Shown here piece by piece: positions 26,132 through 34,219 of a stretch of DNA of 64,000 bases. The stretch lies in the NCBI GenBank assembly GCA_963793845.1, contig CAWCBG010000002.1:124001-188000 (forward strand). Direction: 5' to 3'. The DNA comes from CAWCBG01 sp963793845. GTDB taxonomy: Bacteria; Acidobacteriota; Terriglobia; Terriglobales; Acidobacteriaceae. The notes under the pieces are model-generated. The model did no database searches, was not told the origin of the DNA, and was given only the letters and a program-made list of their open reading frames with translations. Position 1 is the stretch's first letter, and each line of letters begins with the position of its first letter. The translations under genes and the position numbers were made by a program.

Positions 26132-27110
26132 ATGATTGCCAATGACTTTCTCTCCATCCGGGACTTCACGCCCTCGGAGATCGAACACCTGCTGCACGTC
26201 GCGTGCCTGGTGAAGGCTAATCCGGAAGCGTATAGGCATACGCTGGCGGGCAAGACCCTGGCCATGATCTTCGAGAAGCCGTCGCTGCGCACGCGGGTAT
26301 CGTTCGACGTCGGCATGGAACAGCTTGGCGGGCATCCGCTGTACCTCTCGCCCGCCGAGATTAACCTGGGCAAACGCGAGTCGATCAAGGATGTAGCCAA
26401 GAACCTCGAGCGCATGGTGCACGGCATCATGATCCGGACCTTCGCGCACGAAATTGTCGAGCAGATGGCGGAGCATGCCAACGTTCCTGTCATTAACGGC
26501 CTCACCGACTACAGCCATCCCTGCCAGGCCATGGCCGACTACTTGACCATGCTGGAAGTCAAAGGCCGCATTGCCGGACTGAAGGTCGCCTACATCGGAG
26601 ACGGGAATAACGTCGCGCACTCGCTGATGTTTGCCGGGGCGCAGCTGGGCGCGAATGTGTGGATCGCCACTCCGCCGGGATACGAGCCGAAAGCGGATGC
26701 GATCGCGTGGGCTCAACAACGCAGCGCCGAGACGAAAGCAAGTTGTACCATCACCAACGATCCGGAGCTGGCGGCGTTCGACGCAGACGTGATCTATACC
26801 GACGTGTGGGCCAGCATGGGCCAGGAAGCCGAAGCGGCGCAACGGCGCAAGGCGTTCCTAGCCTTACCAGGTGAATGGGAAGCTATTTGCGCACGCCAAG
26901 CCCGAAGCGATCTTCCTGCATTGCCTGCCGGCGCATCGCGGGGACGAGGTTACCGACGACGTGATCGACTCCCCACGTTCGTTCGTCTTTCCGCAGGCAG
27001 AGAATCGCCTGCATGCGCAAAAGGCAATCCTGCTGGAACTCATGGCGGACAGGATCTTCGCGAAGGCGGAGAGCCACTCGGGCGAGCTTTTGCGCGAGCT
27101 GGTGCGGTAG
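26132..27110 (+). pseudogene. argF: Ornithine carbamoyltransferase, single-base frameshift
   Basis: All catalytic motifs are present across two frames: FEKPSLRTRVSFDVGM (carbamoyl-phosphate site SxRTR), MIRTF, HPCQAMADYLTM, DVWASMGQE and HCLPAHRGDEV with the active-site Cys. The frame breaks at 26861-26870, where GCCTTACCAG should read GCCTACCAG (Ala-Tyr-Gln); removing one T restores a 325-aa protein of normal length ending at 27110. Without correction the frame runs to 27121 and loses HCLP and the last helix. The enzyme makes citrulline from ornithine and carbamoyl phosphate, or runs in reverse in the arginine deiminase pathway. Conservation downstream of the break favours an assembly indel. 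A palindromic repeat separates it from arcC. Confidence 0.88.
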
Positions 27111-27120
27111 TCCGGGGGTG

Positions 27121-27231
27121 AAGCCCCGAAAGTTGGGATGCCGGTGTCGCCTGGCTAAAGCCAGGCGCTTCCACCGGTGGAAGCATCAGCTTTTGGCTCG
27201 GTGAAATTGGGCACGAGGAGCTTCGGGGCTT
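27121..27231. repeat. Nested palindromic repeat inside the argF-arcC gap
   Basis: Outer arms AAGCCCCGAA (27121-27130) and TTCGGGGCTT (27222-27231) are perfect complements. Inside are CCGGTG/CACCGG (27141-27146, 27172-27177) and the hairpin CGCCTGGC-TAAA-GCCAGGCG (27148-27167). It fills almost all of the 143-base argF-arcC gap and could form a strong mRNA structure. Confidence 0.7.
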
Positions 27232-27253
27232 TTAGCCTCTGAATTTAGGAGTC

Positions 27254-28246
27254 ATGAAACTCTGTTTAGTCGCGGTGGGCGGCAACTCGTTGATCCGGGC
27301 TGGCGAGAAAGGCACCATCGCCGAGCAGCTGGCGAACACCCGGCGCACCGCGCAGGCGATCGTCGAGCTCATCCGGTTGGGTTATCGACTGGTTGTCACG
27401 CACGGCAACGGGCCACAAGTAGGCGCGCAGTTGCTGCGCTCGGAACGCGCCTCCGATGTGGCGTATAGCCAGACGCTCGACGTGTGTGGCGCAGCCAGCC
27501 AGGGCGAAATCGGCTACCTGCTAGAGCAGTCGCTGCGCAACGCCTTGGCTGCCGCCGGACTCGAGGTCCCTGTGGTCAGCCTGGTGACGCAAACCGTGGT
27601 GTCAGCCGAGGATCCCGCCATGCAGCATCCTTCGAAGCCGATTGGGCCGTTCTATTCGCGCGTTGACGCCGAGCAGAAGCGGCGCATGCTGGGATGGGCG
27701 ATCGTCGAGGATGCGGCGCGCGGCTATCGTCGCGTGGTGCCCTCGCCCGAGCCGATCGAGATTTTGGAACTCGACGCGGTTCGCTCCCTGGTGGACGATG
27801 GCGTGCTCGTGGTCTCGACCGGAGGAGGCGGCATCCCGGTGGTACGTGAGGGCGGACAGTTGCACGGCGTTGAAGCGGTGATCGACAAAGACCGCGCCTC
27901 GGCGGTGCTGGCCTCGCAGCTCGGCGTGGATCTGTTTGTCATCTCGACCGACACCGACTATGTCTACCTGAACTACAAACGGCCGGGCCAGACGCCCCTC
28001 ACGAATGTTACCGCGTCGCAACTGGAAGAGCATCATCGCGCTGGACACTTTCCGCCGGGGAACATGGGGCCCAAGGTCGAATCGGTATTGCGCTTCCTGC
28101 GGGCGGGCGGGCATGAGGCGGTGATTACGTCATTCGAGCATCTGCGCGCAGCCGTCGAGGGATCGGCGGGTACGCACGTTGTCGCGGATGCCGAGTCCGG
28201 ATTGAACGCATGGCAACAGGAACTGGAAGCGCCGATGGCGCGGTGA
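27254..28246 (+). CDS. arcC: Carbamate kinase
   Basis: This 330-aa amino-acid-kinase-fold enzyme has VAVGGNSLIRAGEKG at the N-terminus, VVTHGNGPQVG, SQGEIGYLLEQ, the ADP-site segment STGGGGIPVV, EAVIDKDRASAVLA, LFVISTDTDYVYLN and GNMGPKVE. These define carbamate kinase rather than acetylglutamate or aspartate kinase. It interconverts ATP plus carbamate and ADP plus carbamoyl phosphate. The gene lies between argF and pyrB, whose ATG is five bases beyond its stop codon. Carbamate kinases usually yield ATP from carbamoyl phosphate in citrulline or arginine breakdown, but run as synthetases in some organisms. No arginine deiminase is in the window. The start is ATG 27254. Confidence 0.93.
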   Translation: MKLCLVAVGGNSLIRAGEKGTIAEQLANTRRTAQAIVELIRLGYRLVVTHGNGPQVGAQLLRSERASDVAYSQTLDVCGAASQGEIGYLLEQSLRNALAAAGLEVPVVSLVTQTVVSAEDPAMQHPSKPIGPFYSRVDAEQKRRMLGWAIVEDAARGYRRVVPSPEPIEILELDAVRSLVDDGVLVVSTGGGGIPVVREGGQLHGVEAVIDKDRASAVLASQLGVDLFVISTDTDYVYLNYKRPGQTPLTNVTASQLEEHHRAGHFPPGNMGPKVESVLRFLRAGGHEAVITSFEHLRAAVEGSAGTHVVADAESGLNAWQQELEAPMAR

Positions 28247-28251
28247 ACACT

Positions 28252-29220
28252 ATGGTTGTTGCGAAGTCGGAGAGTGTGGTTGGCGCGAATGGCGCAGAGC
28301 TGAACAACGTGACCCTGAAACACGTAGTCGAGTCGCAGCAGTTTACGGTTCCATTGTTGATGGAACTTTTCGACCGCTCGCGGCTGATGGAGCGGATTGT
28401 CGCGCGCGGCGGCACGCTCGACTACCAGCACCGCATTATGGCCAGCGTGTTTTATGAGCCATCGACGCGCACGCGCTTCTCGTTCGAGGCGGCGATGTAC
28501 AGGCTGGGCGGCCGCGTGCTCTCTACCGAACATGCGCGGGCCTTTTCGTCGGAGGTAGAAGGCGAGCAGGTGGAGGACTCCATCCGCATCATCGGCAGCT
28601 ATTGCGATGTCATCGTCATCCGCCACCATGAGGCTGGAGGCGCGGCGCGCGCGGCGCGGGTGTCGCCGGTGCCGGTGATCAACGCGGGTGACGGCGAGGG
28701 TGGGCAGCATCCCACCCAGGCGCTGCTCGATCTCTACACCATCTATCGTGAGCGCCCGCTGGACGGACTCAGCGTCGCTTTCATCGGCGAACTCGATCGC
28801 GGCCGCACGGCGCGGTCGCTGGCCTACCTGCTGGCCAAGTTCGAGCGCATCAAGATTTTCTTCGTCAGTCCGCCCGAGTTGCAGATGAAGCCCGACATCC
28901 TGCAGTACCTTGACCGTCACGGTGTGCGCTACGAACTGGCATCGGAGATCGAGAAGGTCGTGGCCGAGGTGGACGTGGTCTACCAGACCCGCATCCGGCC
29001 GGAGCGCGCCTCGGCAGTGGTGGGGGCGTTACGCTACGCGATCGATTCCAGCGTCATACAGCGCATGCGGAAGAACGCCATGATCCTGCACCCGCTGCCG
29101 CGCACAGTGGAACTGGACAAGACGGTCGACGACGATCCGCGTGCGTTGTACTTTCGGCAGGCCGCCAACGGCCTGTTCGTCAGAATGGCGCTGCTCACCA
29201 TGCTGTTGGATGGAAAGTAA
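28252..29220 (+). CDS. pyrB: Aspartate carbamoyltransferase catalytic-chain family protein
   Basis: Signature motifs are FYEPSTRTRFSFEAAMYRLGG (carbamoyl-phosphate site), IVIRHHE, GGQHPTQALLDLYTI, YQTRIRPER and HPLPRTVELD, all of ATCase type. From ATG 28252 the protein has 322 aa; an upstream in-frame ATG at 28210 would add 14 residues and overlap arcC by 37 bases. Neither start has a strong ribosome binding site. The enzyme carbamoylates aspartate in pyrimidine synthesis, but here it sits with argF, arcC and rocD rather than with pyr genes, so a specialised role or another amine substrate is possible. No regulatory chain (pyrI) is visible. Confidence 0.88.
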   Translation: MVVAKSESVVGANGAELNNVTLKHVVESQQFTVPLLMELFDRSRLMERIVARGGTLDYQHRIMASVFYEPSTRTRFSFEAAMYRLGGRVLSTEHARAFSSEVEGEQVEDSIRIIGSYCDVIVIRHHEAGGAARAARVSPVPVINAGDGEGGQHPTQALLDLYTIYRERPLDGLSVAFIGELDRGRTARSLAYLLAKFERIKIFFVSPPELQMKPDILQYLDRHGVRYELASEIEKVVAEVDVVYQTRIRPERASAVVGALRYAIDSSVIQRMRKNAMILHPLPRTVELDKTVDDDPRALYFRQAANGLFVRMALLTMLLDGK

Positions 29221-29253
29221 GAAGCAATTAGCAACCAGCAATCAGCGAAACCA

Positions 29254-29276
29254 CATGTGCCGGGAACTGGCACATG
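29254..29276. promoter_or_regulatory. Perfect inverted repeat upstream of rocD, possible operator
   Basis: CATGTGCC (29254-29261) and GGCACATG (29269-29276) are perfect 8-bp arms around GGGAACT. The site lies 24 bases before the preferred rocD start and overlaps a less likely ATG at 29274. It could be an operator or a structured leader. Confidence 0.45.
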
Positions 29277-29300
29277 AGCTACATCACAGGAGCGAGTACG

Positions 29301-30523
29301 ATGGCAGTCATGGATCGGTTGCATACCGGCGAATTCATTGAGCTTGAAGAGCGCTATGGAGCTCACAATTATCATCCGCTCGACGTGGTCATCGAGCGAG
29401 GCGAAGGTGTCTGGGTCTACGACGTCGAGGGCAATCGTTATCTCGACTGCCTGGCCTCGTATTCAGCGGTGAACCAGGGGCACTGCCATCCCAAGATTCT
29501 GGCGGCCATGCTGGAGCAGGCATCGAAGGTGACGCTGACATCCCGTGCGTTTCGCAACGACCAGCTGCCGCTGCTCTACCAGGAACTTCACGAGTTGACC
29601 GGCTTTGACATGGCGCTGCCGATGAATTCTGGCGCCGAAGCGGTGGAGACCGCCATCAAGGCGGCTCGCAAGTGGGGCTACACGGTAAAGGGAATTCCCG
29701 ACGGCCAGGCTGAAATCATCGTTTGCGCGGGCAACTTTCATGGCCGCACCGTGACCATCATTAGCTTCTCGTCGGACGAACAGTATCGCAAGGGCTTTGG
29801 GCCATTCACGCCGGGCTTCCGGATTATTCCTTTCGGCGATGCCGAGGCATTGCGGACGGCGATTACGCCCAACACCTGCGCCTTCCTGGTGGAACCGATC
29901 CAGGGCGAAGCAGGCGTGGCGCTACCGCCGGACGGATTTTTGAAGCAGGCCGAAGGGATCTGCCGCGAAAACCAGGTGCTGTTCGTCGCCGATGAAATTC
30001 AGTCTGGCCTGGGACGCACGGGCAAGCTGTTCGCCTACATGCACGAGGGCGTCAGGCCGGACGCGATCATCGTGGGCAAGGCATTGGCCGGCGGATTCTA
30101 TCCGGTCTCGGCGGTGCTGGCATCGAAAGAGGTGCTGGGCGTCTTTCATCCCGGCGATCACGGCAGCACCTTTGGCGGCAATCCGCTGGGCTGCGCTGTG
30201 GCGCGCGCGGCGCTTGCGCGTACTGGTGGACGAGAAGCTGATCGAGCGCTCGGCCGAGCTGGGCGATTATTTCTTGCGCAAGACTGCGGACGATCAAGAG
30301 CCCGCAGGTGCGCGAGGTGCGCGGCCGGGGACTGTGGATCGGCGTCGAGCTGAACACGCCGGCGAGGCCATATTGCGAGGCGCTGAAGCAGCAGGGCATC
30401 CTCTGCAAGGAGACGCATGAGACCATCATCCGCATTGCTCCTCCGCTGGTGATCACGCGTGAGGAGATTGATTGGGCCTTTGAGCGTATTGCCGGGGTGA
30501 TTGAGACCGGTATCGCCGGCTGA
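29301..30523 (+). pseudogene. rocD: Ornithine aminotransferase, two frameshifts
   Basis: ATG 29301 follows CAGGAGCGAG. This class-III PLP aminotransferase has YLDCLASYSAVNQGHCHP, MNSGAEAVETAIKAARKWGY, GNFHGRT, the aspartate in VLFVADEIQSGLGRTG, and the PLP-binding lysine in IIVGKALAGGFYP, then HGSTFGGNPLGCAVA. This pattern is RocD (ornithine to glutamate semialdehyde) rather than ArgD. After about 30215 the protein moves to a second frame (LVDEKLIERSAELGDYFL) and near 30285 to a third (VREVRGRGLWIGVEL, GILCKETHETIIRIAPPL). Removing one base at each point gives 406 aa, the normal length. With argF and arcC it forms an ornithine/citrulline catabolic set. Confidence 0.87.
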
Positions 30524-30559
30524 GAGCCGGCTCGGGATCACAAGATAAGGCTCAACGGC

Positions 30560-30685
30560 GCACGTGAAGAGGCCGCTGAAAAACTCAAAAGCAGATCCCT
30601 CCTCGGCCTGAAGGCCTCGTCGGGATGACAAGAAACAAAGGACTTGCGACGGCGCACCTGAAGATGCGCCTCTTCAAAACCGATC
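30560..30685. repeat. Structured dispersed repeat, copy B (inverted relative to 574-701)
   Basis: On the minus strand this copy reads GATCGGTTTTGAAG... to ...CAGCGGCCTCTTC, matching copy A with few changes, most of them in the hairpin arms and ends. The central 65 bases (including TTTCTTGTCATCCCGACGAG) are nearly identical. The hairpin at 30651-30670 keeps its pairing by a C-G for T-A exchange relative to copy A. A shorter related fragment follows around 30700-30735. The rest of the 30524-30893 gap has no supported gene. Confidence 0.85.
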
Positions 30686-30893
30686 AATATCGAGTTTTAC
30701 AGCGACCTGTCAAGGTGCGCCCTTTCAAGTCGGCGCGTGGTCGTCATTGCAGCCGCGCCAAAAGTAGCACGAGGGAGTCAGAGGGGAAGGATATGACTAC
30801 GCCTTGCCCTGCGACTCCCTCACGCGTTCGTGCGGACGCTGTCGGCGAGGCCCAAAGCACCAGGGGGCCCACCGAACGCGGCCCACTACCAGC

Positions 30894-31250
30894 TCACTTC
30901 TCGGTCAGGCAGTATTCTCCTATTCTGTCGCCCTTGTCGGGATCGACACCCGCCGCATACACCAGGACGTCGGCACAATCGTACATACCGCGATTCGGCG
31001 GCAGCTTAATCAACGTGTAGCTGCCGGCTTTCAACGGCGTGCAGCCGGACGCGCCCTTGTTGCACTGCAACTCTACGGCTCGACTGGTGGGCTCGGTCAG
31101 CGCCGCTCCCAGGCGCGCCGCTGTATTCTGCCCGACCACAATCACCACACCGTTGCTGGTTTCGGTGTTTTTGACCGTCAGCGTGGATTTCTCTTGAGCT
31201 ATGAGCTGGGCCGCGATAAGCAGCACGAAGAGAAGGATTGTTTTCTTCAT
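30894..31250 (-). CDS. Small exported hypothetical protein (118 aa)
   Basis: ATG 31250 stands behind AAAGGAGGTCCTTC, one of the strongest ribosome binding sites in the window. A signal peptide (MKKTILLFVLLIAAQLIAQ) leads to a mature domain of about 99 residues with three or four cysteines (LQCNKGASGCTP, YDCADVL, EYCLTEK) that could form two disulfides. The beta-strand pattern (STLTVKNTETSNGVVIVVG) suggests a compact secreted domain. I recognise no family. The gene is isolated between a repeat-rich segment and the RsbRD-like gene. Confidence 0.65.
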   Translation of the reverse strand: MKKTILLFVLLIAAQLIAQEKSTLTVKNTETSNGVVIVVGQNTAARLGAALTEPTSRAVELQCNKGASGCTPLKAGSYTLIKLPPNRGMYDCADVLVYAAGVDPDKGDRIGEYCLTEK

Positions 31251-31604
31251 GAAGGACCTCCTTTACCAAAGCTGCGCGATGGTTGCCACCCATCGCAACC
31301 ATCATCCTCGAGCTGGCTTCCGGTGGTCGTGGCTAAGGCCACCATGCCAAAACCCGGGATCTGTCGCAGGCCAGAAGACGTAAGCTTCCCGCAAGCGGCG
31401 AGAGCCTGAGAGCCTGCGCTTCGCGTCAAGCTCTAAGGAAATTGTCGGTCGCTCGGGCAGGTGCTGTCAGTGACACATGATGCATACATGGTGGTCATCC
31501 GAAACAAAGCAACGGAGACAACAAACTCCGTTCTCTCGTGTGCAAGCGCCAAAACAAGGCGTCCTGATAACAATTCCATTCGGCCCGGCGAATCTTTCAC
31601 CCAA
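31251..31604. other. Intergenic region with small palindromes, no supported gene
   Basis: In this 354-base region, GATGGTTGCCACCCATC and GGTGGTCGTGGCTAAGGCCACC near 31285-31350 form hairpins that resemble in style the GGCTAAAGCC palindrome at 27148. The remainder shows no convincing ORF, RNA or riboswitch. It must contain the promoter of the 118-aa gene. Confidence 0.35.
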
Positions 31605-32183
31605 CTATTTGCGGGCGTAAGTCACAAATCCGTGCGCCATTTCACTGCTGTGGGCGCTCTCATAACCGATGGCCGCGAAATACAAGGCGCGATCGAAGAA
31701 CCGCTCCATCGAGTGCAGCAACTCCATTTCGCTGATCATCTCGTTCGTTTCCAGCAAGCCTTCCTGCCGCAGGTATTCCCACAGGTATTCCTTGGTGGCA
31801 TGGATGGCATAGAGGATCTGGCTGAAAGGAACCTCCTGGTGGGCGCGGCGGGCACCCAGGCCTATGTAGCGTTCTTCGATCTCCGAATCGGTCTTGTTCA
31901 GCAGCCAGTCACTGAGATTGCGGTAGATTTCATAGGCGCGATGTTTGAGTTCATGAGCAGGCACGAAGGAGAGCAACTGGCTGCACTCTTCCGCGGTGGT
32001 GAGCTTGCGGATTAGTCCTTCGGCGAGCCGGTCGGCATGAACCTCGATTAGCTGAATCAAGCGAATGGCGATCATAAGTGCCTCCTGAACGGAGTTGGCG
32101 ACGATACGTTCTTTGCGAACTTCCTGGTATAGGGTTTGCATGGCGCTGGCCGGGGTGCTTTGCATCAGGCGAAAACCGCGCAT
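31605..32183 (-). CDS. RsbRD N-terminal-domain-like sensory protein
   Basis: This all-helical protein of up to 192 aa resembles the N-terminal sensor domain of RsbR/RsbRD proteins: LIQLIEVHADRLAEGLIRKL, HELKHRAYEIYRNLSDWLLNKTDSEIEERYIGLG, then EVPFSQILYAIHATKEYLWEYL. In stressosomes this non-haem globin-like domain precedes a STAS domain; here the STAS part is absent. It lies 75 bases downstream of hoxH on the same strand. A very strong Shine-Dalgarno (AAAGGAGGT, 32241-32249) precedes it, but the nearest in-frame ATG is 32183, far away; in-frame ATC/ATT codons lie nearer. Other candidate starts are 32165 and 32141. It may sense or respond to the hydrogenase or redox state. Confidence 0.7.
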   Translation of the reverse strand: MRGFRLMQSTPASAMQTLYQEVRKERIVANSVQEALMIAIRLIQLIEVHADRLAEGLIRKLTTAEECSQLLSFVPAHELKHRAYEIYRNLSDWLLNKTDSEIEERYIGLGARRAHQEVPFSQILYAIHATKEYLWEYLRQEGLLETNEMISEMELLHSMERFFDRALYFAAIGYESAHSSEMAHGFVTYARK

Positions 32184-32258
32184 GCCCCGAGTCGCAGGGT
32201 TCTCTCTCGAAATGACGGCGCCGCAGATGTTATTCTTCGCACCTCCTTTCGTGACTGG

Positions 32259-33680
32259 CTAGGCGTCCTCCACTGCATCCAGCAGCTTGCCTCCGGCATC
32301 GAGCAGTTGGATACGCACGGCGGGAGCGCCCAGCGCGTGAGTTGAGCAGCTGAGGCAGGGATCGTAAGCGCGAACCACCGCGGACACGCGGTTCAGCATG
32401 CCTTCCTTTATCTGCCCATCCCGGATGAAATGTTTGCTGACCTGCTCCACACTCTCGCCGATGGCGAGATTATTGTGCCCGGTAGCCACGATCAGGTTGG
32501 CCCAGACGATGGCGCCGTCGTCATCTACTTTGTAGTGATGGATCAGCAGGCCGCGTGGCGCTTCGATCATGCCGACGCCCTCCTGCGCATTGACTCCGGC
32601 CGTGGCCCGCACATGGCGGTCCAAGATGGCGGGAGTATCCAGCAGGACCTGCATGCGCTCCAGGGCGTAAAGGATTTCCACCAGCCGGGCATGATGGTAA
32701 AGGAAAGCCGAATGTGGCATGCGTCCGTAGCGCCGACGGAAGTCGGCGAGCTCCGCGTCCGCCGCGGTCGTGCCGAACTTCTCTGCGACATTCAAACGGG
32801 CCAGCGGGCCGACGCGATAAGCACCCTGCGGATAGTCGGCAGGCTTGTAGTAGGGCGCCTTCAGGTATGAATTGCGCAGCGTTGCCTCGCCGATGTATTG
32901 GGCATATTGGTCGGCGGTAATGTCCGGCGGCATGATCTCGCCGTCCGCATCACGAAAGCGCAACCGCCCCTCGTAAAGCTGCACGTTGCCATCGCCATCG
33001 ACCAGCGAGGCGTACCGGGTGGGCGCGGAACCGAAGTTGTCGATCTCTTCCTGGAAGCGGTCGACGGAGGCCTTGAACAGGTTCAAAGCCTGGATGGTCG
33101 TGGCGATCGCCGCCGGAATGCCCGCGAGAATGCGGTCGCGGACAGCCGAGGTCATCGGCGTCTTGACTCCGCCGGGCACCACCCACGAAGGATGAACCCG
33201 CTCCTCGGCCAGGCCTTCGATGACCTGCAGGCCGAACTTGCGCAACTCGATGCCGGCACGTGCCAGGTCAGGATGCTCCTCGATCAGGCCGAAGACATTG
33301 CGGGTGGCGGGATCGCCGTCCATGCCCAGCAGCAGGTCGGGCGCGGACAGATAGAAGAAGCTGAGAGCGTGCGACTGCACGAATTGGGCACAGTGAATAA
33401 GTTCGCGCAACAGCTTCGCCGCCGGCGGCAGTTGCACCGCCATGATGGCGTCGCAGGCCTTCGACGAGGCCAGTTGATGGCTGATGGGGCAGATGCCACA
33501 GATGCGCGAAGTAATGCCCGGCATCTCGTAATAGGGACGGCCCTCGGTGAACTTCTCGAAGCCGCGCACCTGGGTGACCTGGAACTGGGTGTCGGCCACG
33601 TTGCCGGCGTCGTCGAGCTGAATGGTGATCTTGGCGTGGCCCTCGATGCGGCTTACCGGCTCAATTGTGATGCGTTTCAT
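32259..33680 (-). CDS. hoxH: [NiFe] hydrogenase large subunit, group 3d (HoxH)
   Basis: ATG 33680 follows AGGAGCGGCG and gives 473 aa (longer upstream frame is unsupported). The N-terminal nickel-binding motif is RICGICPISHQLASSKACDAI and the C-terminal one is DPCLSCSTH, the pattern of bidirectional NAD-linked hydrogenases. The 25 residues after the final His (ALGAPAVRIQLLD...) are the propeptide normally removed by a HoxW-type protease once nickel is inserted, so this is an active-type precursor. It binds the Ni-Fe(CN)2CO centre and catalyses reversible H2 oxidation. It is the last hox gene, 8 bases after hoxY. Protease and Hyp maturation genes are not in this window. Confidence 0.95.
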   Translation of the reverse strand: MKRITIEPVSRIEGHAKITIQLDDAGNVADTQFQVTQVRGFEKFTEGRPYYEMPGITSRICGICPISHQLASSKACDAIMAVQLPPAAKLLRELIHCAQFVQSHALSFFYLSAPDLLLGMDGDPATRNVFGLIEEHPDLARAGIELRKFGLQVIEGLAEERVHPSWVVPGGVKTPMTSAVRDRILAGIPAAIATTIQALNLFKASVDRFQEEIDNFGSAPTRYASLVDGDGNVQLYEGRLRFRDADGEIMPPDITADQYAQYIGEATLRNSYLKAPYYKPADYPQGAYRVGPLARLNVAEKFGTTAADAELADFRRRYGRMPHSAFLYHHARLVEILYALERMQVLLDTPAILDRHVRATAGVNAQEGVGMIEAPRGLLIHHYKVDDDGAIVWANLIVATGHNNLAIGESVEQVSKHFIRDGQIKEGMLNRVSAVVRAYDPCLSCSTHALGAPAVRIQLLDAGGKLLDAVEDA

Positions 33681-33688
33681 CGCCGCTC

Positions 33689-34219
33689 CTATCCGAACTT
33701 GATCTTGGCGGTGCCCTCGGGTTTGCGACCGTCCAGCAGGTTGTTGAGGAAGCCCGCAATCAGCTTGCTGGGAGGCGGACACCCGGGAAGGCAGACATCC
33801 ACCTTCACAAAGTCCTGCACCGGACGCGACAGCTTGGCAAGGGGCGGAAGCGCGTCGCTGGGGATACATCCGCCGCGATCGGCTCCTTCGACATACACCC
33901 TCGTGAGCAGCCGCTTTACCGGAACGGTGTTGCGCAAAGCCGCAACATTGCCCGTGACCGCGCAATCGCCCAGCGACACCACCATGCGCGAACGCTGCCG
34001 GATGGACTGCACCTTCTCCACGTCTTCGGGCGTGCTGACCGAGCCCTCGATCAGGGTGACGTCCACATCTTCGGGAAATTCCTGCGCGTCCACCAGCGGT
34101 CCATACACCAGGTCGACTTTGCGAGCAATGGGGATAAGCGCGGTATCAAGGTCCAGCAGAGACATGTGGCAGCCGGAGCAGCCATCCAACCAGATCGTAG
34201 CCAGCTTGACTTTCTTCAT
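33689..34219 (-). CDS. hoxY: [NiFe] hydrogenase small subunit (HoxY)
   Basis: This 176-aa protein carries the proximal [4Fe-4S] cluster: Cys residues in WLDGCSGCHMSLLD, SLGDCAVTGN, GGCIPSD and CLPGCPPPS. The short size, one cluster and absence of a Tat signal are those of soluble HoxY rather than membrane hydrogenases. It passes electrons between HoxH and the HoxEFU diaphorase. The start codon overlaps the hoxU stop in ATGA (34216-34219), so translation is coupled. Confidence 0.95.
   Translation of the reverse strand: MKKVKLATIWLDGCSGCHMSLLDLDTALIPIARKVDLVYGPLVDAQEFPEDVDVTLIEGSVSTPEDVEKVQSIRQRSRMVVSLGDCAVTGNVAALRNTVPVKRLLTRVYVEGADRGGCIPSDALPPLAKLSRPVQDFVKVDVCLPGCPPPSKLIAGFLNNLLDGRKPEGTAKIKFG

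Noticed and set aside
31260..31400. Hairpins upstream of the 118-aa exported protein as a GEMM (cyclic dinucleotide) riboswitch
   Set aside because: The conserved GEMM core sequences and tetraloop-receptor could not be found; the structures look like palindromic repeats.
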